From contig NC_033569.1 of the NCBI RefSeq assembly GCF_001680005.1, positions 310,001 through 374,000 on the forward strand: DNA of 64,000 nt. The letters are read 5' to 3'. How positions within the stretch are numbered: position 1 is the stretch's first letter; every line of letters starts with the position of its first letter. This DNA comes from Plasmodium coatneyi (lineage: Eukaryota > Apicomplexa > Aconoidasida > Haemosporida > Plasmodiidae). The position numbers and the translations under genes are program-made. Below are positions 55,497-64,000 of the stretch, piece by piece. Below the pieces are notes generated by a model, which saw only the letters and a list, made by a program, of their open reading frames with translations, ran no database searches and had not been told where the DNA came from.

Positions 55497-55942
55497 TTTG
55501 CATCTTAAACTTATTCCAGGGAAAGTTAAATTTTGACACAACGTGTAGTGAGTTAATAAGGTAGTCACTCTGTAGAAAATTTTGTCGCTTCCTCATTTCG
55601 TGACGAGGACAAGAACGATGCTAATCTTTTCGCATTTAAAAAAAATATTTTTTTTCTTATTTTGCGATGGTGCGTGTGGCTATATAGAGAGGTGGATTCT
55701 TTTTTCCCCCAGTGTGGCGACTCGATTGGCAAAATTGTTGCTGTCCCGTTGCACTAAGTTCAGTGCACGGGGTGAAGAACAATTGCCTCTGCGCCAAGTA
55801 ACTCGCCGTGTGATTTTCCCCACGATGGAAACATACATTTGTTGTGAGTGGAGATTATTCACTCTCCTAGGTACCGTACACTATACGCATATGCAAATAA
55901 TCGCAGCATGAGTTAGGAAGCAGAAGGAGGCACAAAATTGCA
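55497..55942. other. Divergent intergenic region, UBC12 / putative RAP-like gene
   Basis: Only about 450 bases separate two head-to-head starts, so the promoters must be compact or shared. A small T/A-rich tract is at 55638-55656. No other feature is seen. Confidence 0.5.
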
Positions 55943-58900
55943 ATGTGCCATTCCTCATATTCCCGTCGTCGCTGTGGTGCCCGTTGTCCCATGCAAAGAA
56001 CACGCTGCCTAGTCTTACGGAGGGGATGCGGAGGGGAAGTCAACAGGAGGGGCCTCCGAAGGAGCTTCACAACAGCAGATCAGGTGGGAGACTACAAAAG
56101 GAAGAACGCCTTCGAAATGTGGAAGTGCCATAGCGCAGAAACATATGCAGCCGATTTATCATTTCACGACAGCTTTAAAATTAGTGAAGATAAAGAATTG
56201 CTCCTAAGTAAAAGGGTCAGCAAATATAAGAACGTAAAGGACGCCACCATCAAATATCTGTTTCTATTTCTAACGTTTAGCCAGCCATGCTGCAACCATT
56301 TTATTTGTAAAACGAACCCAAGCAATGGAATCCCCACACAGGTCCTAGCCAAACTGAACTACCTCCTCTTGATAAAGAAAATACTCTCAAATGATTCTAC
56401 ACAGAATAGGTTCGTAAATTTTCTTTACTTGAATTATGTGTTACCCAGGAGGGTGAGAAATAAAATTACACTCCATGAGGAAGTGACGAATAACACATAT
56501 GTTGGTGCTTCTCCAGGTGGGTACCCTCCCCCGTCAGGTAGGAAAATTGACCAAGGGGATCATGCCGAAAGTAGTTCCCACGATGGCAATTCCCATCCAG
56601 GGAAACATACCAATTGGGTTGATCCCCCCCGAGGTAAAACCACCTTACGCCTAAAAGAAATAAGGCAGCTATTCCAAACAGGGGAGTACGAAATTGTCAT
56701 ACACAGCAACATAAAAAATAGACTCCTAAAGCACGTTTATGTAGACGACCTAGATGAACAAATAAAGAAGCAGATTAATTACCTTAACATGTTTGTTAAC
56801 CAAGTGACTGATAAAACGATGCTACTACAACTATACTCCTTTGTAGAGTATTTTTTTGACCAAATGGGGAACCATGCGAATGAGTTTTTATTTTTCCTAG
56901 ACAGACTAGCCGATAAACTATTACCCAAAATGAACCTAGTAGATACAGCCTTCATCTTCCACATGCATATAAAGTTGAATTATTACAACCATTTGTTTTT
57001 ATTTATGCTGGTACGAAAAATGGAGCTTTTTTTCCATTCCCTTTTGACGTATCCAGAGGGGGATAAAGAACTAGCCAATTTGTACATGCGCAAAATAAAG
57101 TATAACCAGAAATCCGTTGTCATTTTTTTTCACTCCTTGACAAATTATTTTTTTTACCTGAACCAAATTGATGGGGGGACCAGATACAAGGACAAACGGA
57201 TACATATCAAACGTTTCCTTTATGGAAAACTGGGGGCACTCCACGTGCTGCAGAACTTGGAGCGAAATTACCAATCGTATTCTTTGCTAGACTACACCTT
57301 GGTGTTTTCCTCCCTGAACAAACTGGGCATACAGAATGAGCTACTAAAATTGGTTCTACTGGATTATATAGACAAAATGGGATCAAACCTACCAACGAAT
57401 GGTAACTTGCAGGAGGGACGACTCAGCCCCTTAACCACCTCCCTCAGTGGCAGCAACCTCCATCTGTATGCCTCCCTTTTGAGCACCTTTACAAAGTGCT
57501 TCACATCGTATCAGTACTGCAGGGATGAATACGACAAGGTCATGCGGGTGTTACTTATCCTGTTTGAAAATGGCCTCCGCGTTATTTCCAAATTGTTCGT
57601 CAGTGAAGGGAAGAATCTGCTCTTCCCCCAGGGTGATCACCAAATGGGGGGGTTCAGACGGCCTTCCGGCAGAAGCGACACATCCGTGGAGGAACCTCTT
57701 CCGCGAATCGTTACATCTGAAGTAGATGAACAGATTAAATATGGCAATGCACCAAACAGTAAGATTGACCCCCCCGGGGAGGCACACCCATATGAAGAAC
57801 CTACCTATTTTTCCTTCATTAAGGTTCTACAGTTGGAGAGGAGAAAAAGCAAAGTGGCTAATATAGGGGAACCCCCCTCAGAAGAGGCATGCAACAGAAA
57901 TAACGTGCCAGGTGGAGCAGAGGACTCCCCAGATGGACCCCTCTACCAAACCAATGTAAAAACAGATGGCCCTTGCAAAACTGCGTACCATGTGCAAAAC
58001 GTCCGAGAAAATATCAAGTACATCGTGAATTGTCTAAACTCGACCTACAAACTGCTTAACCACTTTATTGAAATGTTCCAAGTTAAGGAATTCAGCAAGA
58101 AGTTCAACCGAATTCTTCTGTATAATTTTTCCAATAAACTCATTTATGAGAAAAAGAATGTCAATTCGTCTGATGGTTATTTGGATAAGTTACACAACTG
58201 CACTGTGCATGGTAGCAGATTGTTTAACTACCGCGACGGGGGGGTACACATAAATCGGTTGTTTATGTGTGCCTATTTGGAGAGCTTCCTCCTCTGCGAT
58301 TTGGTTAATGTGTATGTAGGTGGGATCGTCCAACGGTTACATAGTGGGATGGCGCCAACAACAAACGAACCAACCAACGAGGGGACCTTCTTCTCCCAAC
58401 TGGCCGCCAACACTCTGGGGGCCATCCAAAATTTGAAGCTCATACGGTACGATATTTTTGCTAACATTGCACACATTATCGGAAGGAAATATTTCAAACT
58501 GGACGTGGTTAATGTAGGAAATATTATCCACTCGTTCGCCTCCGTCAAGCTGAGGGACGTGCAGATAATCGAGCTCCTAACCAACCAGTTGGTATCTCAC
58601 GCGAGTGACAATCTGGGGAGCGACGACCAGATAGGTGAACAGACACTGAGCAATGTCTCCATCTCGCTACTAAAACTTGATTTGCCGAATGAAAAATTTA
58701 ACGAAATTATTTTCCGCAATTATAAGAGGATCCAATCTGTCCACTCACTCATAAATATCACCCTCTACTTATGTTACTACAATTTTATCAGCTCATTTGT
58801 TCTGCAAAATGGTCTTACCCACCTTTTTGAGCGTGTGAATATAGCAGATATGAGCACCTTGACCGTCCAAAATCAGACACAGTTACGTCTCATCGCGATT

Positions 58901-59413
58901 TTAACCCTGCATGTTCATCAATATTCTGTTGGGGAGGCACACAAGTGGGAGGATCCGAACGGGACTTCCCTTGGAAAAATTTCCACCCATTTGAATGAAC
59001 TTCGAGACGTCGCATTATTCCACCAAAGGGGTGTTTCAACCCCAAGTAACCAACGAGGAGGTCAAACTGCAGAGGAGATTCACACAGTACCACACGTGGG
59101 AGTGGAAAGACAGAGAAGTGCGTTTCCCGAGTCAGACTGCACACATGCCGTCCCCTCCTCCATAAACATGTTCGAAATTTTGGCGCAAAAACGTATGAAT
59201 AACCCACCAATGGAAACGAACCCGCTATTAAGTGAGAGGGACTACTTAAACCTCCAACTCATCACGGCATTTCCCTTTTCCCCTCCTCCCATTGAAACTA
59301 CCTCCAGCTTGCACGACGAAATATACGACGTGGTGGCGTCACTGAGTCTTCCACGTGAGCTGACGAAGGAGTTACCGCATTACCCCTACTGCGTCGATAT
59401 AGTGCTCGCCTAA
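55943..59413 (+). CDS. Large putative organellar RNA-binding-type protein with RAP-like C-terminal start
   Basis: A single exon encodes 1156 aa. The Arg/Cys-rich N terminus (MCHSSYSRRRCGARCPMQRT, then RRSFTTADQ) looks like a mitochondrial presequence. The body is mostly alpha-helical with repeated hydrophobic helix pairs (LLDYTLVFSSLNKLGIQNEL, VVNVGNIIHSFASVKLRDVQ), the pattern of octotricopeptide/heptatricopeptide-type repeats in apicomplexan organelle RNA-processing proteins. Polar inserts interrupt it. The end, SSLHDEIYDVVASLSLPREL followed by YPYCVDIVLA, matches the lead-in of RAP domains (SxLHxEVxxxLxxLG... YxVDIVLP), but the frame stops exactly where the nuclease-like EIDGPxHF core should begin. 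The function is inferred; I do not recognise a named gene. Confidence 0.8.
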   Translation: MCHSSYSRRRCGARCPMQRTRCLVLRRGCGGEVNRRGLRRSFTTADQVGDYKRKNAFEMWKCHSAETYAADLSFHDSFKISEDKELLLSKRVSKYKNVKDATIKYLFLFLTFSQPCCNHFICKTNPSNGIPTQVLAKLNYLLLIKKILSNDSTQNRFVNFLYLNYVLPRRVRNKITLHEEVTNNTYVGASPGGYPPPSGRKIDQGDHAESSSHDGNSHPGKHTNWVDPPRGKTTLRLKEIRQLFQTGEYEIVIHSNIKNRLLKHVYVDDLDEQIKKQINYLNMFVNQVTDKTMLLQLYSFVEYFFDQMGNHANEFLFFLDRLADKLLPKMNLVDTAFIFHMHIKLNYYNHLFLFMLVRKMELFFHSLLTYPEGDKELANLYMRKIKYNQKSVVIFFHSLTNYFFYLNQIDGGTRYKDKRIHIKRFLYGKLGALHVLQNLERNYQSYSLLDYTLVFSSLNKLGIQNELLKLVLLDYIDKMGSNLPTNGNLQEGRLSPLTTSLSGSNLHLYASLLSTFTKCFTSYQYCRDEYDKVMRVLLILFENGLRVISKLFVSEGKNLLFPQGDHQMGGFRRPSGRSDTSVEEPLPRIVTSEVDEQIKYGNAPNSKIDPPGEAHPYEEPTYFSFIKVLQLERRKSKVANIGEPPSEEACNRNNVPGGAEDSPDGPLYQTNVKTDGPCKTAYHVQNVRENIKYIVNCLNSTYKLLNHFIEMFQVKEFSKKFNRILLYNFSNKLIYEKKNVNSSDGYLDKLHNCTVHGSRLFNYRDGGVHINRLFMCAYLESFLLCDLVNVYVGGIVQRLHSGMAPTTNEPTNEGTFFSQLAANTLGAIQNLKLIRYDIFANIAHIIGRKYFKLDVVNVGNIIHSFASVKLRDVQIIELLTNQLVSHASDNLGSDDQIGEQTLSNVSISLLKLDLPNEKFNEIIFRNYKRIQSVHSLINITLYLCYYNFISSFVLQNGLTHLFERVNIADMSTLTVQNQTQLRLIAILTLHVHQYSVGEAHKWEDPNGTSLGKISTHLNELRDVALFHQRGVSTPSNQRGGQTAEEIHTVPHVGVERQRSAFPESDCTHAVPSSINMFEILAQKRMNNPPMETNPLLSERDYLNLQLITAFPFSPPPIETTSSLHDEIYDVVASLSLPRELTKELPHYPYCVDIVLA

Positions 59414-59802
59414 CGCAATCCGGTGGTGTATGGTTGCATCCGTTTGGTGCCAATTTGCGGCGCTGACTGGTATAGACCAACCTTACTCCCTTTTTTTTGT
59501 AAAAGCAACACTTCATTCCCTCCCAACTTTGTAACTTCCCACAATTTGAAGGACCATCGCCATGGGAAACCTCGGCAAAGGTAGTTCCTCCCCTTTGTTA
59601 TGAAATAACCGTTACTTTTATATATCGGGGAAGCGTTACTTTACATTTAAAAAAAGAAAAAAAAACAAACACGGGATGTGGGACATGGGACACGTCCGAG
59701 AGGCGTTTTCACGAAATGGATAACAAAAAAAGATACACCAGACGGATTTACGCGTCAATGGTGGGGGGGAAGTAATAGCTCCCCTGCTGCGCCGTGGCGG
59801 CT
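59414..59802. other. Convergent spacer, RAP-like gene / kinesin-13
   Basis: The 390 bases lie between two convergent stops. I searched the three frames by eye for a RAP core (EIDGP) continuing the upstream gene and found none. Confidence 0.5.
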
Positions 59803-62800
59803 CTACTGCAGAGGACCCACAGCGGACCTCGCGGTTTCGGACTGCCCCTTGGCATCCTCCACATACTTCTTATTCAATGAGCTGGTGCTATTTTTATTCG
59901 GAAAAACATTAAAGGTGATTAAATTGGCAGATTTGTTCTGATATTCCACCATGAGGTACTGATGCAGTTGCCTCAAGTTCTCACTCTCGCACCATAGTTG
60001 CCGTAGCGTTATTAAATTTATCATGTCTTTTTCTAATCTACTGTAGGCATAAAAATGGAACTGGTCATCTGGATTGTTACTACAGATATGACACATAACC
60101 AGATCTTTCTTTAAGTCACTTGTTTCATTATTTGTCTGTACATCCACATTCTTTTTGAACAAAAAAAGAAGTTTACTGAGAATTGTTTTTCTCTTTTCAT
60201 AGATCAGCTGAGCATACTTATCTAACTTTTCCAAGCTCATGCTATTTACATCCTCGTTGATATACCTTCTTATTAACATTTCTTTATCTGCCGTATATTT
60301 TGAGAGCAAAATATTGTTCAGTATATTCTGCGTGTCTTCACATAGGTTAGCTATATTTAGCGTGTTCAGGCAATTGTCTACCATGCTGTTCAGATTTTTC
60401 TGGAACTGTTTTGCGTGCTCTTCAGGGGAAAATTCATTCTGCTGTACGTTTTGGCTACCAGCATTGGCTGTCTCGGATATTCCAATTTTGTGGCACTCCT
60501 CAGCGGTTACTCTGTTAATGTCGGTCAGATCGGTTGGGCTGTTTCCGCTATATTGGTTAAAACTGCTTTGGCCGTAATTTTGGCTGTAATATTGACTGTG
60601 AGGAAAGAATTCGTTGGAGGTGTTCTGCACTGAGTTGCCATTGTTGGGTAGACCCACCTCCGCGTGTACACCGAGCATTGCCACGTTGCAGTATTCTTCA
60701 TTGCTACTACCAAGTGGAGGTTCACCTGGAGGGCAGTGCACACCCTCGTTTGGTGATTTATCAAACGAAGTTCCTTTTGTGTGTAGATGCACAGTGGAAA
60801 GGTTTCCTGTGGAGGGTAGATTTTCCTTCCCCCCGTAGATCGTACTTTCTGCGTCACAATTGATAAAAAGGCTGGTGCCCTTCGTGGGTCTCTCCTTTAT
60901 CCCGGCGAAGGAGTTGCTCCTGTCAGGTTGGCTGTAATCGTAACTCATCTTGTGCGTCATTGCTGCAGCGGGGTTGTTTGCGTGTTCGTCTCTTTGGTTC
61001 TTCTCCTTCACGTTAAGTGTGTTTTGCACGCTCTGCTGAAGCAACCGGTTGGCGCTTTCGGACGTATTCGACACGGCATCGTAAAATATGTTGTCGCTGT
61101 CTCTGTTCTTTTCCCTGTCGGCGTGCCGGATGTGCACGTGGTCCGGATTGTTTGGGAGTGCACCACTACCAATGACTACGTTACCGCCACCAATATGATG
61201 CTTCGTGCTTGAGGCGTTCCCGCTCGAGGTGGTGGCGTTGCCCCTGAAGAAGGCCCTCTCCTTGAGGCGCTCCCGTTCACTGGGGAAATTGGTTAACTTG
61301 CTGCCAACGCTGTGCCGATGCACCTGCACATCGGTCTTCTTCGCTTTGCTGGACACGCCATCGCAGCTGCTCCTGTTTTTTATCACGCCCTGTTTGGCAT
61401 TCTTCCTGCATGACAGGAACATATTTTTGTCATTCTTGTTAAGGTTGCAATTCATCTCATCCAGGGAGGAGAAATCCGACGTGTCCGAGAAGGCGTAATT
61501 TTGCTGAATATAATTTTGCTTCCTCGATAGGCTGTCATAATTTGTGTTATTGCTTTTAAAATTGAGGAGGCTTTTTTTTTTCTTCTTCTTTTGCGCTAGT
61601 TTATCCATATCGTTGACTGAGTTGTACTTGGTCTGGTTGGTGGGTAAGCCGTCCTGATTTTTCACAACATGTTTTCCATTCCGGGAGGGGTTCATCAAAC
61701 CACCTACAATGCCACTGCCACCACGCCGCTCCTTCAACTCGTTCGACTTCATGTTCTCCCTGCCACTTCGCATGAGAGAATTCGATTTCATAGCAGCGCC
61801 CTCCGCTCCGGAGGTGTTCATCTCGCCGCTTCTAGATTCCAGGATGCTAATTTTCTCACTATTGGGGTCTTCCTCCTCAGTGGTATTCATTTTATGCTTA
61901 AAATTTTTAACACGCGAAGAGTACCTCAACGTATTCAGTGTCTGTTCGCAGCAACTAATAGTGGGGGAAATATTTGCAATCATGATGCTTTTAGATTTTC
62001 CAACAAATATATCTCTCAAGACTTTAGTTAGCTCTGAATCCCTAAATGGAATATGATGTTTGTCGGAATCCATGGCTCTAATGCATTCCTTCAGAGCTAA
62101 CAAGGATCTATTAATATTCGCTCCATCCGTTTGGGTTTGTTTATTCTGCGCAACGGTGTCTGCACCCCTTTCGCTGCCAGCCAAATCTATAAAGGCAATT
62201 TTGCCCAGAGAGACATTCTTATGTATGTCCTTCAAATCGATGTTTAAAATAGCATGTGATCTAGACGACTCATCATTTTGAGAGTTCACTCCAATCTTCC
62301 TCAACATGACTCCATCTATCATTTTGGCAATTAACTCCTCCTTAGAATAGACTCTTAAAATTTTTAAATCCTTCACAATTACCTCTTTCTTCCCGTTTTC
62401 CAAAGCGGCTACCATTTTTCTTTTCTGTAACAAATCGTATAATTTCCCACAGTAAATTTCGTAAAAGGAAATGAAAATCCCCCTACTGTTATCACTATCG
62501 TATAGATTTAAAAAGCTGAATATATCTTCTGCTGCGTATTGGAAAATGCCTGGCGTTTCGCTTTGTCCATAGGGTTGGGACCCTAACATGGTATACGTCT
62601 TTCCTGACCCGGTCTGTCCATAGGCAAAACATGAACAGACACAATTACTTTCGAAAATATCTACAATTAGCGGCTTTATTGTATTTATGTAGACGGTAAA
62701 ATTGTCTACTGTTTCGTCGAATACTTTATCTACTATGAATTCGTGTCGCTCCACGTATTTGGTGAGGTCCACTTTGTATCTTGGCTCGTCTATATATATG

Positions 62801-63151
62801 GTGGAATTATCCTTCACTGTTATGATGTCCAGGTCTTTCCTTTTTTTTTCTAATTCACTGATGGGTCTCTTCCTTACGACCACCTTAATTTTTCCGTTCA
62901 TACTTTTGCCTCTGCTTTTTGACTTCTGCCCCAGGTTCAGGCTCTTCTGCGGGTATATCTCGCTCTGCCGGAAAAGGGGGTAAAAATGAACAAACATATG
63001 CTATGCAGTTACACGCTGATAAGCATGCGCCTGTATAGTTGGGGGAGCAGATGAACGAACAATGTGTAAACAAACTCGTAACACTTCCCATTTTTATTAC
63101 CTTATTTTTCACCATGGATTGCCTTTTCTGCTGCATCGTTTTTTTATTCAT
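59803..63151 (-). CDS. Kinesin-13 microtubule depolymerase, 2 exons
   Basis: Exons are 63151-63101 (MNKKTMQQKRQSMVKNK) and 62964-59803, giving 1070 aa. Kinesin-13 proteins depolymerise microtubule ends and control spindle and flagellar length; Plasmodium kinesin-13 acts in mitosis and male gamete formation (from memory). The motor begins at about residue 40 with KIKVVVRKRPISELEKKRKD. The class-specific KVD finger is visible in EPRYKVDLTKYVE. The P-loop is GQTGSGKT, switch I NSQNDESSRSHAIL, switch II FIDLAGSERG, and the motor ends with FRDSELTKVLRDIFVGKSKS. Unlike metazoan MCAK the motor is near the N terminus, as in the apicomplexan form. The remaining 650 residues are Asn/Ser-rich with a poly-Lys run and a C-terminal helical segment (LEKLDKYAQLIYEKRKTILS) that may dimerise. 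Confidence 0.94.
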
Positions 63152-64000
63152 GATTTTTAAATTTTACGAAAAGGGGACTGAACTTGGACTTCGTCTGGTT
63201 CAATCGTCAAGGGATAGCTTCGCCGAAGAAGTAATGCACATGCTTCTCTCGCGCGAAATGCTAAGGGGGGTATTATCACCTCGTATCATTTGCAGGATTT
63301 CCCTGTTCACCCGTGCGGGAGAAGCTTCACCACGAGGTGTACAGTCGACGCGGTAACAAACTAGCACGGAGCTTCCTTCTTAGACGGGGAAACAATTTTA
63401 ATCACCGAAAAAAAAAGGGGCAATAAATCGCAAGGCAGCAAAATAAACGACCAGCGACTACGCGGATAGGTGGGCCTTGCACACATGAAGAGTGGGTAAG
63501 GTCTACAGTTTGAAATGCTGTACCAACCCACTGCTTAGTTGTCTAGCCTCTGCCTCTTCGAATAATATGTGTCTCAGCAACAACTCCCGTGCGGGTGAAC
63601 CCCCTACGCATTACAATTCTTGCACACGCAGAGGTAGGCTACCGAAAACGCCTGAACGGTGCATACGTTCGACACATTCGCCTTGCATGAAAGGTTGCTT
63701 CGGATCTATGTTGCAGAGTAGGGCATTTTGGAAGGAGAAAAAAAATTTCTCGGATAATCGGTTCGCGTATTATCAAGCTGGGCAAGCAGATCTTATGGTG
63801 CGTTTCTTATGATGAAGACGTTTTGGGTTAAGTTGTCCTGTCTGGTACCCTTCGGTAGGCAGAGAAATCACTCCAAAAAGTGAAAAGCGAAATAAGCGGA
63901 TACGAATAAAACGGGGAGCCAGGTAGTGGAGGCTGCCACCTGCAAGTGTGTGGACCTTCACACATTCGCGTGTGCACGTGTTGCTGCACATATAGGTATG
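63152..64000. other. Kinesin-13 upstream region to window end
   Basis: It contains the 5' flank of kinesin-13. ORFs on both strands at 63492-63991 are unsupported. Nothing else can be identified before the window ends. Confidence 0.45.

Noticed and set aside
59414..59800. A 3' exon completing the RAP domain
   Set aside because: No EIDGP-type core is readable in any plus frame, and no good donor lies before the stop.

Overview
The window is nuclear DNA of a malaria parasite, most likely from the vivax/knowlesi/cynomolgi clade of Plasmodium. The evidence is a set of apicomplexan-specific genes (MTIP, actin I, KIC4-type protein, Plasmodium kinesins 13 and 15, a PKB-like kinase), short GT-AG introns, very long poly(A)/poly(T) tracts between genes, and a base composition much less AT-rich than P. 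falciparum. From memory, PKB, MTIP, actin I, ALAS and two kinesins follow this order on P. falciparum chromosome 12. The exact species cannot be fixed by eye.

Layout, left to right: the 3' part of a PKB/AGC kinase (+); SRP receptor beta (-, 4 exons); a membrane-anchored protein with a probable FMN split-barrel fold (-); splicing factor BUD13 with a frame break in a poly-A tract (-); an RlmI-type RNA methyltransferase (+); the myosin A light chain MTIP (-); a 10-exon KIC4-type protein with a VHS-like N terminus and an alpha-adaptin ear (-); a VPS54-like GARP tether (+, 4 exons); actin I (-); 5-aminolevulinate synthase (-, 2 exons); a divergent vacuolar-sorting-receptor-like membrane protein (-, 3 exons); an ankyrin-repeat protein (-); an epsin-like ENTH protein with an SR-rich tail (-, 3 exons); a possible 57-aa membrane protein (-); kinesin-15 (+); an 11-exon coiled-coil protein (-); mitochondrial ribosomal protein uL3m (-); a UBC12-type E2 (-, 4 exons); a large putative organellar protein ending at the start of a RAP-like motif (+); and kinesin-13 (-, 2 exons).

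Functional themes. Two glideosome parts (MTIP, actin I) lie about 15 kb apart. Four vesicle-trafficking genes (KIC4-type, VPS54-like, VSR-like, epsin-like) lie within 26 kb. Two kinesins and a coiled-coil protein fill the right-hand third. Mitochondrial or organelle genes (ALAS, uL3m, methyltransferase, the RAP-like protein, possibly the split-barrel protein) are interspersed. These genes are independently transcribed; nothing suggests operons. Exon structures were built by hand from splice signals, and each spliced model listed with exons sums to a multiple of three with no internal stop. The most interesting items are the VSR-like receptor, the trunkless adaptin-ear protein, the split-barrel domain and the broken BUD13 frame.
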